A DNA stretch of 64,000 nucleotides from positions 57,083-121,082 of the forward strand of contig JBKCOJ010000003.1 of NCBI GenBank assembly GCA_046309815.1, in the 5' to 3' direction. Position 1 is the first letter of the stretch; each line of letters begins with the position of its first letter. Positions 16,718 through 26,279 of this stretch are shown here, one piece after another. The notes below the pieces were generated by a model. The model was not told the origin of the DNA and made no database searches. It worked only from the letters and a program-made list of their open reading frames with translations. A program made the position numbers and the translations under genes. Source of the stretch: CAITNM01 sp021298215 (GTDB taxonomy: Bacteria; Pseudomonadota; Alphaproteobacteria; Paracaedibacterales; CAITNM01).

Positions 16718-18720
16718 TGGTAAAACTAACTATTGATGGAAAAGAAATCGACGTTGCAGAAGGTACAAGTATTTTAAAAGCATGCGAAAAAGTCCATAAA
16801 GAAATCCCTGTATTTTGTTATCACCCCCGCCTAAGCGTAGCTGGAAACTGCCGCATGTGCTTGGTGGAAGTAGAGCATTCAAAAAAACCTATCGCATCGT
16901 GTGCAACACCAGTGGCAGAAGGAATGGTCGTTCATACAAACACACCGATGGTAGAAGAATCTCGTAAAGGTGTTCTCGAATTATTGCTTATTAACCATCC
17001 CCTTGATTGCCCTATTTGTGATCAAGGCGGTGAATGTGACCTTCAAGATATCACCATAAATTACGGATCAGGAAGTAGCCGATATCAATTTTATAAAAGG
17101 GCCGTTGGCAACAAATACATGGGCCCATTCATCAAAACAATTATGAACCGATGCATTCATTGCACAAGATGCACGCGCTTTGCAACAGAAGTAGCAGGCG
17201 TTGAAGAAATTGGCACACAAGGTCGTGGTGAAGATACGGAAATTATTAGCTATTTAGAAAAAGCCATTTCTTCTGAATTATCGGGAAACATGATTGACAT
17301 TTGCCCTGTTGGAGCACTTACAAATAAGCCATACGCCTTTCATGGCAGGCCTTGGGAATTAAGACACACCAACTCCATTGACGTGTTGGATGCAGTAGGC
17401 AGTAACATTCGTATTGATACGCGTGATAATGAAGTTATGCGTATCATGCCCCGCCTTAATGAAGACATTAATGAAGAATGGATTAGTGACAAGACTCGTT
17501 TTGCTTATGATGGACTTTCCTATCAACGACTTGATAAACCATATATTCGTAAAAATAAAAAATTAGTTCCTTGCAGCTGGGATGAAGCATTCAGCACCAT
17601 TGCTAGAAAAATTAAAAAGTTAGATGCGGAAGAAATGGCTGCTCTTGCTGGAGATTTAAGTGATCAAGAAAGTCAGTTAGCCCTTAGAATGCTTTTGGAT
17701 AGGTTAAATATACGAAATAGAGACTGTCGTGTTGATGGAGCCATGATTCCTTTTGATCATCGAAGTCATTATATATTTAATACAACCATCAATGGATTAG
17801 AACATTGTGATGCGGTGCTTTTAATCGGATGTAATCCACGTTTAGAAGCAACGATAGTCAATGCACGTTTGCGAAAAGCTGTTACTAAAAACCATTGTGT
17901 TATAGGCTTGATAGGTGAGCCAGTGGATCTGACCTATCCTTATGAACCTTTAGGTAACACACCAGATACACTTGAAGAAATTATTAAGGGTTCTCATCCT
18001 TTTTCTAAAACGCTTAAAGCAGCAAAAAATCCTGCCGTTATTGTTGGGGTACATTGCTTTGCAGAAAAGAATACCAATCTTATTTTTTCTTATCTTAATA
18101 CGCTGCATAAAAAATTTAATGCAACAATTAATATTCTCCACACAGCAGCAGGACGAGTCGGAGGATTAGATGCTGGTTTTGTTCCAGGGCCTGAGGGCAA
18201 AAATTTTCTAGAAATTATTGAAAGCGCAAAGGCTGGAGATGTAAAACTTTTATACTTATTGAATGTTGATATTGATGCTAATTTTGGTGATGCTTTTGTT
18301 ATTTATCAAGGACATCATGGAGACAAAGGAGCCCATAGAGCAGACGTTATTTTGCCTGGCGCTGCTTTTTCTGAAAAAGTTGCAACTTATGTAAATATGG
18401 AAGGAAGAAGCCAACGCACAGATAAAGCTATTGCTGCACCTGGTGAAGCAAAAGAAGATTGGAAAATTATTCGAGCGCTTTCTAAATGGGTAGGAGAAAC
18501 GTTACCTTTTGATACATTGAATCAATTACAAGAATTACTTCCCCAGCCTGATGAAGCTGTACCTTTTGAGCCATTCAACGTAGCATCAACAAAGGGAAAA
18601 AATTTGCATTTTAAATCTGTTACAATGAATTACTATATGCACGACGTCATTAGCCGTCATTCTATTAACATGGCAAATGCGGTTCGTGAAATTCAGGAGC
18701 ACCATCGTGGAACTCTTTAA
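16714..18720 (+). CDS. nuoG: NADH-quinone oxidoreductase subunit G
   Basis: 668 residues, like the short alphaproteobacterial and mitochondrial 75-kDa subunit and not the roughly 900-residue E. coli form. An N-terminal ferredoxin-like 2Fe-2S domain (CYHPRLSVAGNCRMC) comes first. The next cluster region has CPICDQGGECDLQD and CIHCTRCTRF. A molybdopterin-oxidoreductase-like C-terminal domain follows. It passes electrons from NuoF/NuoE toward NuoI. The last bases overlap the nuoH start. Confidence 0.97.
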   Translation: MMVKLTIDGKEIDVAEGTSILKACEKVHKEIPVFCYHPRLSVAGNCRMCLVEVEHSKKPIASCATPVAEGMVVHTNTPMVEESRKGVLELLLINHPLDCPICDQGGECDLQDITINYGSGSSRYQFYKRAVGNKYMGPFIKTIMNRCIHCTRCTRFATEVAGVEEIGTQGRGEDTEIISYLEKAISSELSGNMIDICPVGALTNKPYAFHGRPWELRHTNSIDVLDAVGSNIRIDTRDNEVMRIMPRLNEDINEEWISDKTRFAYDGLSYQRLDKPYIRKNKKLVPCSWDEAFSTIARKIKKLDAEEMAALAGDLSDQESQLALRMLLDRLNIRNRDCRVDGAMIPFDHRSHYIFNTTINGLEHCDAVLLIGCNPRLEATIVNARLRKAVTKNHCVIGLIGEPVDLTYPYEPLGNTPDTLEEIIKGSHPFSKTLKAAKNPAVIVGVHCFAEKNTNLIFSYLNTLHKKFNATINILHTAAGRVGGLDAGFVPGPEGKNFLEIIESAKAGDVKLLYLLNVDIDANFGDAFVIYQGHHGDKGAHRADVILPGAAFSEKVATYVNMEGRSQRTDKAIAAPGEAKEDWKIIRALSKWVGETLPFDTLNQLQELLPQPDEAVPFEPFNVASTKGKNLHFKSVTMNYYMHDVISRHSINMANAVREIQEHHRGTL

Positions 18721-19744
18721 TATCTCTTTTTTAGATTTACTTTTCTATCTATGGGATTTATTACCTGAAATTTTATGGATTGCTCTTAAGTGTATCGCTA
18801 TTATTTTACCTCTTTTATTAACAGTTGCTTACTTAACCTATGCAGAACGAAAAATTATTGGAGCCATGCAACTTCGTGTTGGCCCTAACATGGTGGGGCC
18901 TTTTGGGCTATTACAACCTTTTGCAGATGCTATAAAGCTTTTAAATAAAGAAATCATTATCCCATCAGCTGCTAATAAAACCTTATTTATTTTAGCTCCT
19001 ATTCTAACTTTCGGATTTAGTTTAGCTGCTTGGGCAGTCATTCCTTTTGCTGAAGGGGTTGTCATTGCTGATATTAATGTTGGAATTTTGTATTTGTTTG
19101 CCACATCTTGTTTAGCGGTATATGGTATCATGCTGGCTGGATGGGCAAGCAATTCAAAATACGCGTTTCTTGGAGCCATGCGTTCAGCTGCGCAAATGAT
19201 TTCGTATGAAGTTTCACTGGGTCTTGTTATTATCACTGTTCTAATCAAAGTCGGATCTTTAAACATATCGGCCATTATCAAAGCCCAGCAAGACACATGG
19301 TTTATTCTGACACTTTTTCCGATGTGGGTTATTTTCTTTATTTCATCTTTAGCTGAAGCTAACCGTACTCCGTTTGATTTGCCTGAAGCAGAAGCTGAAT
19401 TGGTAGCTGGGTATCACGTGGAATACTCATCTTTTTCTTTTGCACTGTTTTTTCTTGGCGAATATGCAAACATGATTCTATTAAGCGCACTAAATGTTAT
19501 TCTTTTTTTTGGCGGATGGTATCCACCTTTTAATATAGATATATTCCAAGCTATACCAGGGTATGTATGGTTTGCACTCAAAATTTCTTTCTTTTTATTT
19601 TTATTCGTTTGGATTCGAGCAAGCTTGCCTCGCTATCGGTATGATCAATTAATGCGATTAGGCTGGAAGATTTTCTTGCCCATATCCTTAATCGCAGTGG
19701 TATTAGTTGCGGCACTCAAACTCTTGCAGGTTGAAACTATATGA
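18707..19744 (+). CDS. nuoH: NADH-quinone oxidoreductase subunit H
   Basis: 345 residues starting at the GTG at 18707, which has AGGAG seven bases upstream. An in-frame ATG at 18677 lacks such a site and would give an odd extra N terminus. NuoH is the membrane subunit next to the quinone channel, with eight helices. Family motifs AYLTYAERKIIGAMQLRVGP (shown as family match), NRTPFDLPEAEAELVAGYHVEY in two adjoining parts, and the conserved RASLPRYRYDQLM near the C terminus are present. It overlaps nuoG by 14 bases and nuoI by four. Confidence 0.96.
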   Translation: MELFNISFLDLLFYLWDLLPEILWIALKCIAIILPLLLTVAYLTYAERKIIGAMQLRVGPNMVGPFGLLQPFADAIKLLNKEIIIPSAANKTLFILAPILTFGFSLAAWAVIPFAEGVVIADINVGILYLFATSCLAVYGIMLAGWASNSKYAFLGAMRSAAQMISYEVSLGLVIITVLIKVGSLNISAIIKAQQDTWFILTLFPMWVIFFISSLAEANRTPFDLPEAEAELVAGYHVEYSSFSFALFFLGEYANMILLSALNVILFFGGWYPPFNIDIFQAIPGYVWFALKISFFLFLFVWIRASLPRYRYDQLMRLGWKIFLPISLIAVVLVAALKLLQVETI

Positions 19745-20244
19745 TGTTAGAGCACGTTGAAAAACTCAAAAATTTCCTTAAGAAGATTGTCCTTTATGAC
19801 GTTCTGATCGGTATGAGCACTACTTTTAGATATATGCTTAAAAGAAAAGTAACAGTTCAGTACCCTTTTGAAAAAATCGAGCAAAGTCCAAAATTCCGTG
19901 GAGAACATGCACTAAGACGTTATCCCAATGGTGAAGAACGTTGTATTGCTTGCAAACTATGTGAAGCTGTTTGTCCCGCACAGGCTATCTTTATCGAATC
20001 AGAACCTAGAGAAGATGGCAGCCGAAAAGCTACGCGTTATGATATTGATATGACAAAATGTATCTATTGTGGTCTTTGTCAAGAAGCCTGTCCTGTCGAT
20101 GCTATAGTTGAAGGACCAAATTTTGAATTTTCAACGTATACGCATGAAGAACTTATTTTCGATAAAGAACATCTACTTAAAAATGGCGAGATATGGGAAA
20201 GTGCATTAGCTGAAAATCTCAAAAAAAATGAGGAGTCACTATAA
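19741..20244 (+). CDS. nuoI: NADH-quinone oxidoreductase subunit I
   Basis: 167 residues, the ferredoxin-like subunit linking the peripheral arm to the quinone site. Two 4Fe-4S motifs are intact: CIACKLCEAVCP near residue 62 and CIYCGLCQEACP near residue 101. The N-terminal region has the family's amphipathic membrane-contact segment. The next gene starts directly after the stop codon. Confidence 0.98.
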   Translation: MMLEHVEKLKNFLKKIVLYDVLIGMSTTFRYMLKRKVTVQYPFEKIEQSPKFRGEHALRRYPNGEERCIACKLCEAVCPAQAIFIESEPREDGSRKATRYDIDMTKCIYCGLCQEACPVDAIVEGPNFEFSTYTHEELIFDKEHLLKNGEIWESALAENLKKNEESL

Positions 20245-20853
20245 ATGGGTGAAAGCATTTTGTATTTAATTTTTGTATTGGGAATGTTGGGATCAGCAAC
20301 AGCAGCTATTTTCGTGAGGACACCTATACACAGCCTTTTATTACTAATCATGACCTTCTTTAATACCGCTGGTTTATTTTTAGTCTGGGGAGCTGAATTT
20401 CTAGCAATGGCACTTCTTATAATCTATATAGGTGCTGTAGCTGTTTTATTTTTGTTTGTCGTTATGATGCTAGATATTGACCAACGAAAAACCAAGTTTA
20501 AATTCAGCAGATATACGGGATTCAGTTGTGTTTTAGCATTAATTATGTTTGTAGAACTTGTAATCATCGTACTACCTTGGAAGACATGGGAAAAAGCGAT
20601 AGATGTCATTGCCCTTCCTATTCCACAAATGCTTACGAATGCGAACGCTATCGGAAACTGTTTATACACCCAGTATTTCTATATTTTTCAATTATCGGGT
20701 TTAATATTTCTCATAGCGATGGTGGGAGCTATTCTTTTAACGAAACGAGAACGTCCTTCTATTAAGCAAAATACTAAACAACAAATTTCTAGAAAACCTT
20801 CAGAAACACTAGAAATGGTTAAAGTACCTTTTCATGAAGGAATTGATATATGA
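20245..20853 (+). CDS. nuoJ: NADH-quinone oxidoreductase subunit J
   Basis: 202 residues with five membrane helices. The family motif IYIGAVAVLFLFVVMMLD is present in the third helix, and a charged C-terminal tail follows. NuoJ is an antiporter-associated membrane subunit of complex I. It begins right at the nuoI stop and overlaps nuoK by four bases. Confidence 0.96.
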   Translation: MGESILYLIFVLGMLGSATAAIFVRTPIHSLLLLIMTFFNTAGLFLVWGAEFLAMALLIIYIGAVAVLFLFVVMMLDIDQRKTKFKFSRYTGFSCVLALIMFVELVIIVLPWKTWEKAIDVIALPIPQMLTNANAIGNCLYTQYFYIFQLSGLIFLIAMVGAILLTKRERPSIKQNTKQQISRKPSETLEMVKVPFHEGIDI

Positions 20854-21152
20854 GTCATCTTCTTGTTTTAATTCCATCTATATATTTATTTTGTTTGGGA
20901 TTATTCGGCATATATCATCGCAATCATAATCTTATTTTAGTGTTATTATCCATTGAGATTATGCTATTAGGCATTAATGTTAATTTCGTAGGATTTTCTT
21001 GCCTTTTAAAAGATTTAGACGGGCAAATTTTTTCATTTTTTATTTTAGCAACTTCTGCCGCTGAAATTGCCATTGGATTGGCTTTGATAGTACTCTATTA
21101 TCGTAGTCGTGGTAGTATATATTTAGATACAATGAATCAAATTAAGGAGTAA
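20850..21152 (+). CDS. nuoK: NADH-quinone oxidoreductase subunit K
   Basis: 100 residues with three membrane helices, usual for NuoK. The conserved SIEIMLLGINVNFVGFS carries the Glu needed for proton pumping, and AEIAIGLALIVLYYR holds the second one. It closes the nuo run; genes for L, M and N do not follow, and the next gene is unrelated. Confidence 0.96.
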   Translation: MSHLLVLIPSIYLFCLGLFGIYHRNHNLILVLLSIEIMLLGINVNFVGFSCLLKDLDGQIFSFFILATSAAEIAIGLALIVLYYRSRGSIYLDTMNQIKE

Positions 21153-21158
21153 CGTTTT

Positions 21159-21920
21159 ATGTGGTACTTACAACTTCTTCTAAGTTTCTTTCTATTTTTA
21201 GGATGTGAAAAATCCTCAGAAAAAAATGCAGAAAATAAGAGTGATACTGTGTTGAATATAGCTGTTTCAAGCGATTACCCTCCTTTCATTTATAATAAAG
21301 ATAATAAATTAGAAGGTTTCGAAATTGAAATCATTAATATTATTGCTAAAAGCTTAAACAAAACCATACATTTCCATGACATATCATTTGAAGGCCTCTT
21401 GCAGACTGTCGCTGAAAAACAGGTAGATGGAGCGATTGCGACTATTTCGAAAACTCCAGAACGTGAAAAAAATTTAGATTTTACAATACCCTATCACCGT
21501 TCTATAACCGTTATTGTTGTTCCTTTTGCAACCTCTATTAATAAGCTTGAAGATGTAGAGGGTAAGATTGTCGGCGTAGAAGCTGGCACCACTTATGAGC
21601 ATGAATTAATTAATAGGCATTATAATGTACAGTTATTAAAGAGAACAAAATTTTCAGAATTATTGCCTGCGCTGCATGATGGTAAGTGCCAAGCAATCGT
21701 TACGGGGTATTCTGAAGCTTATGAACTACAAAATTTAAATCCTAATTTAAAGATTATCCCTATAGAGGATAGTGTATCGCAATTCTCCATAGCTCTACCA
21801 AAAGGTTCTCCTTTACTTGAACCTATTAATAAAAAACTACAAGAAATGATACAAAATGGAGATATACAAGCTCTTGAACGGCAATATTTCAAAAAAATTG
21901 CTGTGCCTGCCGTCAATTAA
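21159..21920 (+). CDS. Amino-acid ABC transporter substrate-binding lipoprotein
   Basis: 253 residues of the SBP_bac_3 fold. The N terminus is a lipoprotein signal (LFLGC, Cys16). The mature part has the family's SSDYPPFIYNKDNKLEGFEI opening and a DGAIATISKTPEREKNLDF segment that shapes the ligand pocket. It should sit in the periplasm and hand an amino acid to a permease, but no permease or ATPase gene is adjacent. It starts six bases after nuoK and may be read from the nuo transcript. Confidence 0.9.
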   Translation: MWYLQLLLSFFLFLGCEKSSEKNAENKSDTVLNIAVSSDYPPFIYNKDNKLEGFEIEIINIIAKSLNKTIHFHDISFEGLLQTVAEKQVDGAIATISKTPEREKNLDFTIPYHRSITVIVVPFATSINKLEDVEGKIVGVEAGTTYEHELINRHYNVQLLKRTKFSELLPALHDGKCQAIVTGYSEAYELQNLNPNLKIIPIEDSVSQFSIALPKGSPLLEPINKKLQEMIQNGDIQALERQYFKKIAVPAVN

Positions 21921-21958
21921 AAATCTTCTTGATGATCTTACTCTGTTCATAAGGACAA

Positions 21959-22723
21959 ATGATGCAAGGAAATTTTAATAAATACCTTAGTCTCGCCGCA
22001 GAAGTATATGATCTTGATAATCCTTCTCTACCGGTGGATGCGTATAATTTCTATCGTCATTATCTTCAAAATGCTCAAGAGCCTATACTTGAACCAATGT
22101 GTGGAACAGGAAGATTCTTATTGACTTTCCTTGAAGAAGGATTTGATATTCATGGTTTCGATGCAAGCGAGTATATGCTAGCCGCACTTTATGCTAAAGC
22201 AAAAGCTCGAAAGCTCCATATCGGAAATATCTGGGCTGGATTTGCTGAAAATCTAGACAGAGATGAACGTTATGGCCTTATTTTTATTCCTAGCGGATCA
22301 TTCGGTTTTGTAATTGATGATATTGCCGTAAAGAAAACCCTTAAAACTTTTCATCAGCATCTAAAAGAAGGGGGAAAGTTGGTGCTTGAAGTAAGAACCT
22401 CTCATGCTGTACCCCCACTTGGGATTTGGAAAGGGAAAAGATTCAGAAGAGAAGATGGAAAAATGCTTATTTATTCATTATGCACGGCTTTAGAAGGGAA
22501 TATTTTTGTCCCTTTTGCTCGTTTTGAATTGGTAGATCAGCATCATGTTATTCAAACAGAAGTAGAAGAATTCAAAGTGCGTATTTATGAACCTGAGGAA
22601 ATGTGTGAACTTTTAAAGGAAGTTGGATTTAAGAATATTCGTACTGTTAAAGCTTTTTATAACAACCAAGATCCTGAAGAAAATGCCAAAACAATTATTT
22701 ATGAAGCTGAAAAAACAGATTAA
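21959..22723 (+). CDS. Class I SAM-dependent methyltransferase
   Basis: 254 residues. The SAM-binding glycine loop is EPMCGTGRFLLTF near residue 47, followed by an acidic residue in HGFDASEYML, and a LIFIPSGSFGFV post-motif. A Rossmann methyltransferase domain of the Methyltransf_11/25 type is clear, but the substrate is not. AAGGA precedes the start by a few bases, and a second ATG directly follows the first. Confidence 0.82.
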   Translation: MMQGNFNKYLSLAAEVYDLDNPSLPVDAYNFYRHYLQNAQEPILEPMCGTGRFLLTFLEEGFDIHGFDASEYMLAALYAKAKARKLHIGNIWAGFAENLDRDERYGLIFIPSGSFGFVIDDIAVKKTLKTFHQHLKEGGKLVLEVRTSHAVPPLGIWKGKRFRREDGKMLIYSLCTALEGNIFVPFARFELVDQHHVIQTEVEEFKVRIYEPEEMCELLKEVGFKNIRTVKAFYNNQDPEENAKTIIYEAEKTD

Positions 22724-22808
22724 TTCTTATATTTACATTATTCAGGCATCCCGCTAATTAAAAATTTTTTATCTAAAATTCTTTTAAAAGATTAGCTTTT
22801 CAAGCATT

Positions 22809-22845
22809 TTTTGCCTATGAAAAAAATATTTAGGCAAAATTTGCC
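22809..22845. promoter_or_regulatory. Triple TTTGCC inverted-repeat cluster before fliF
   Basis: TTTTGCCTA (22809-22817) pairs perfectly with TAGGCAAAA (22831-22839). The right arm is also half of a second palindrome, GGCAAA-A-TTTGCC (22833-22845). Three related half-sites thus lie 70 to 110 bases before the flagellar operon. They may bind a regulator or form alternative hairpins; the spacing does not fit a standard sigma-54 -24/-12 promoter. Confidence 0.45.
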
Positions 22846-22915
22846 GACTTGTTAACCAATTATTTAATTCTTTCAGACTAACTTAGGGTAATACACAAGG
22901 ATATCGAGTTTAGTC

Positions 22916-24571
22916 TTGAACGAAATATTGCAACGCTTTGGCATTGGACGTCTAGTAACCATGGCTGGAATAGGCCTAGGGTTAATGATTTTCTTTGGTT
23001 ACATCATGGTGCGTGCCAATCAAACTGAAATGGCCTTGCTTTATAGTCAAATTGAGCCAGCAGAAGGTGGCCGTATTATTGAAAGACTAAAATCAATGGG
23101 CACTCCTTTTGAAGTTAAAGGAGACGGCACTCAAATTTATGCACCTTCTACTGATATTGCTAAATTACGCATGGAGCTAGCACAGAATGGAATGCCCTCT
23201 GGAGGAACCGTCGGTTACGAGATTTTTGACAAACAAGATATTTTAGGAACAACAAATGCTTTGCTAGGAATTAACCAAATAAGGGCTCTAGAAGGAGAGC
23301 TTGGGAAATCTGTTCAAACCATTCAAGGCATTCAAAGCGCTCGCGTTCATTTAGTGATCCCTAAACGCGAACTCTTCAGCGAAAATAAGCAAGAGCCATC
23401 TGCTTCTGTTATGGTTAGATTAAAAGGAACCTCAGCTCTTTCTGCAACACAAGTACAATCGATCCGCTACTTAGTTGCATCTGCGGTGCCAAGTTTGACC
23501 TTAGATCATGTTTCAATTGTGGATGATCGAGGAAATCTATTAGCGCGCGGGAAAGAAATGAATAAGGCAGATTCAAATCTCTCTCTGCAGCAAACTGCTC
23601 AGCAAGAATATGAACAACGCATAGCAAGAGCTATTGAATCATTACTTGATAGAACGCTTGGCGCTAATAAGACACGCGCTGAAGTTTCTGTTGATTTAGA
23701 TTTTGATCAAGTCTCCTCAACCTCCGTGCTGTTTGATCCAGATGGGCAAGTAATTAGAAGCCAAACAATCACAGACGAAGGAACAAATTCAAATGAAAAT
23801 AGTCTTATAGGCGGTGATTCTGTTTCCATACAAAACACACTTCCAACCAAAAATAATTCTGGCGAGGGAGATCAAAAAGGACAAAATAATAATCATTCAA
23901 GTAATTCAGAGGAAAGCATTAACTATGAAATTTCTCATTCGACAAAAACGTACGTTAAAGAATTAGGCACCATACGACGTTTATCAATAGCGGTTATGGT
24001 AGACGGTACCTACAAGAAAAATGAGGATGGCACACAACAATATCAACCATTATCAGAAGACGAGCTTAAAAAGCTACAAGAGCTTGTTAAAACAGCAACA
24101 GGATTCAAGGAGAATCGTGGAGATGTTGTAAGTGTTGTAAATATGAAATTTAGTGAATTACCTCAAGAAGAGGTCGCAGAGGCTCATGATAATCCTTTAA
24201 CAAGAATGAATATTAATCGAGTAATTGAGCTTGGCATCACCGCACTTATTGTTTTGATTGGATTATTTACCGTTGTGAAACCGTTGATGTCATCTTTAAT
24301 GAAAGCCTTACCATCAAGATATCTAACGGAAAGAATGTTAAGTTCACTGATGTCAAAAGGCGATAAAGTAACACCGTCTGTGGAAAATAAGAATACACAA
24401 GCATTACAAGAGAATGAGCAGAGAACAATCTCAGAAGATACTCTCATAGCTATTGATCAAATCGATGAGAAAGTTAAGCACTCTCCTATTAAAAAAATAG
24501 CGGAGCTTGTGGACCGACACCCAGAAGAAGCCGTTTCAATTATTAGATCTTGGATGTCATTGGATAAATAA
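22916..24571 (+). CDS. fliF: Flagellar M-ring protein FliF
   Basis: 551 residues, usual for FliF, which forms the MS ring in the inner membrane. Two membrane helices bracket the protein: one near residues 15-32 (MAGIGLGLMIFFGYIMV) and one near residues 440-457 (ELGITALIVLIGLFTVV). The periplasmic ring domains between them include the conserved DLDFDQVSS-like segment. The C-terminal cytoplasmic tail binds FliG, encoded next. The start is a TTG with no strong ribosome-binding site. Confidence 0.96.
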   Translation: MNEILQRFGIGRLVTMAGIGLGLMIFFGYIMVRANQTEMALLYSQIEPAEGGRIIERLKSMGTPFEVKGDGTQIYAPSTDIAKLRMELAQNGMPSGGTVGYEIFDKQDILGTTNALLGINQIRALEGELGKSVQTIQGIQSARVHLVIPKRELFSENKQEPSASVMVRLKGTSALSATQVQSIRYLVASAVPSLTLDHVSIVDDRGNLLARGKEMNKADSNLSLQQTAQQEYEQRIARAIESLLDRTLGANKTRAEVSVDLDFDQVSSTSVLFDPDGQVIRSQTITDEGTNSNENSLIGGDSVSIQNTLPTKNNSGEGDQKGQNNNHSSNSEESINYEISHSTKTYVKELGTIRRLSIAVMVDGTYKKNEDGTQQYQPLSEDELKKLQELVKTATGFKENRGDVVSVVNMKFSELPQEEVAEAHDNPLTRMNINRVIELGITALIVLIGLFTVVKPLMSSLMKALPSRYLTERMLSSLMSKGDKVTPSVENKNTQALQENEQRTISEDTLIAIDQIDEKVKHSPIKKIAELVDRHPEEAVSIIRSWMSLDK

Positions 24572-24573
24572 TT

Positions 24574-25608
24574 ATGGAAAATGAATTGCAAGGAATAATG
24601 GAAGAAAAAAGTACCTTCAGTGGAAGCGAGAGAGCTGCCATTATGATGTTTTCTCTTCCAGAAGAGCAAGCGCAAAAAATTTTTAAATATCTAGACTTAG
24701 TTGAGGTAAAAGATTTATCTCAAGCCATGGCAAGTCTAGGCACCGTAAACGCTCAAACAGTTGAATCTTTATGTGCAGAATTTGTCAACGAAATTGCAAG
24801 CTATAGCTCATTAGTTGGAACAATCGAAAGTACTAGACGGTTGTTATCCAAATTTATGTCCCCAGACGAAGTTGATCGAATTATTGAAGATATCCGAGGT
24901 CCAACAGGTAGAAATATGTGGGATAAACTCAGCAGTGTTGATGAAGAAATGCTTGCTGGTTATCTTAAAAATGAATCACCCCAAACAATTGCTGTTATTT
25001 TATCTCGTATTCGCGCTGAAACTTCAGCAAAAGTACTTTCTTATTTACCAGAAGCAATGGCAGATGATGTTGTTATGCGTCTTTTACGTCTAGATACTGT
25101 AAGAAGAGAAGTTCTTGAAGAAATAGAGAGCTCACTACACAAAGAATTTATCAGTACTTTAGGAAGATCTTTGAAAAAAGATCCTTACGAAATGGTTGCA
25201 GAAGTTTTTAACAATCTTGATCGTGCTTCAGAAACAAGACTGTTAAATAACTTAGAGCAAAAAAAACCAGAAATTGCAGAAAAAATACGTAATTTAATGT
25301 TTACATTTGAGGATCTAGGGCAGCTTGATAAAACAAGCATTATTGCGCTGTTACGATCTGTTGATCGATCAAAATTAGCGATTGCCCTAAAAGGCACACA
25401 AGAACGTATTAAAGATAAATTTCTTAAAAATATGTCTGAGCGAAGTTCGAAGTTATTATTAGATGAAATGAACGTTTTAGGGCTAGTTCGATTAAAGGAT
25501 GTTGAGAAAGCCCAAAACGAAATTATTGCTGTTGCTAAGGATATGGCAGCTCGCAATGAGATTAATATTTTTAATAACAGTGAAAATGGCGATCAATTGG
25601 TAGAGTAA
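24574..25608 (+). CDS. fliG: Flagellar motor switch protein FliG
   Basis: 344 residues with the three FliG domains: an N-terminal part starting near GSERAAIMMFSLPEEQAQKI, an EESPQTIA-like middle segment (NESPQTIAVILSRI), and a C-terminal torque domain with the charged DLGQLDKTSIIALLRSVDRSKLAIALKG region (in two parts). It sits on the cytoplasmic face of the MS ring and meets the stator. It follows fliF by two bases. Confidence 0.96.
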   Translation: MENELQGIMEEKSTFSGSERAAIMMFSLPEEQAQKIFKYLDLVEVKDLSQAMASLGTVNAQTVESLCAEFVNEIASYSSLVGTIESTRRLLSKFMSPDEVDRIIEDIRGPTGRNMWDKLSSVDEEMLAGYLKNESPQTIAVILSRIRAETSAKVLSYLPEAMADDVVMRLLRLDTVRREVLEEIESSLHKEFISTLGRSLKKDPYEMVAEVFNNLDRASETRLLNNLEQKKPEIAEKIRNLMFTFEDLGQLDKTSIIALLRSVDRSKLAIALKGTQERIKDKFLKNMSERSSKLLLDEMNVLGLVRLKDVEKAQNEIIAVAKDMAARNEINIFNNSENGDQLVE

Positions 25609-25610
25609 TT

Positions 25611-26279
25611 ATGAAAGAAACAAATAAAATTTTTGATTCTCATCCTACTGGAAAAGCTAGACCTTTGGCTGTTTTTGATTTTTCTTGTGATACGGAAGAT
25701 TTAATTTTTACCCAAGAGGATGTAAAAAAGGCAGAGAATGAAGGCTATTCAAAAGGATTCGAAGAAGGATTAGAGATTGGATCTTCTCAGGGAGAACTGA
25801 AAGCGAATAGAGAAAGTGATGCAATGCATCAAGAAATGCTTTTTAAAATAGACATTCATCTACAAGAAATTAGAGAATTAGAAAAAACTTTTCACGAGAA
25901 TTTTTTCCCTAATATTGTAAGAGTTTGTCAAACCGTTTTAAAAAAGTCCATGCCCTACTTCTTTGCAAAATATGGTGAAGAAGAGATGTCAAAAATTTTA
26001 CAAAATGTCATTGAATCTTTAACCATAAAAGTTCCCATTGAGATAAAAATTTCTGACTGTTTGTACAAGAATCTTTCAACAAACTTTCAAACACTATTTG
26101 CCTCTTATTCAGAAACAATAAATGTCATAAATGTTCCAGAATTTAGTGATGGAATGTGCGAGATTAATTGGGATGGCGGGAGCGCAAAATGGAATCTGGA
26201 TGCACGCTACGAAGAAATTAATTCCAAATTGCAACAATATCTAAACACCTATACGAACCAAGGAGAACACCATGGATGA
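25611..26279 (+). CDS. fliH: Flagellar export apparatus protein FliH
   Basis: 222 residues. A GYSKGFEEGLEIGSSQGE helix with Gly every fourth residue is typical of FliH, followed by a charged helix and a VATPase-E-like C-terminal half. FliH holds the export ATPase FliI at the base of the flagellum; fliI itself is not in this run. It lies two bases after fliG and overlaps fliN by eight bases, matching the Caulobacter gene order. Confidence 0.85.
   Translation: MKETNKIFDSHPTGKARPLAVFDFSCDTEDLIFTQEDVKKAENEGYSKGFEEGLEIGSSQGELKANRESDAMHQEMLFKIDIHLQEIRELEKTFHENFFPNIVRVCQTVLKKSMPYFFAKYGEEEMSKILQNVIESLTIKVPIEIKISDCLYKNLSTNFQTLFASYSETINVINVPEFSDGMCEINWDGGSAKWNLDARYEEINSKLQQYLNTYTNQGEHHG

Noticed and set aside
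22831..22845. Possible sigma-54 promoter before fliF
   Set aside because: GG and GC are eight bases apart where ten are needed, so it does not fit the -24/-12 spacing. Treated as an inverted repeat instead.
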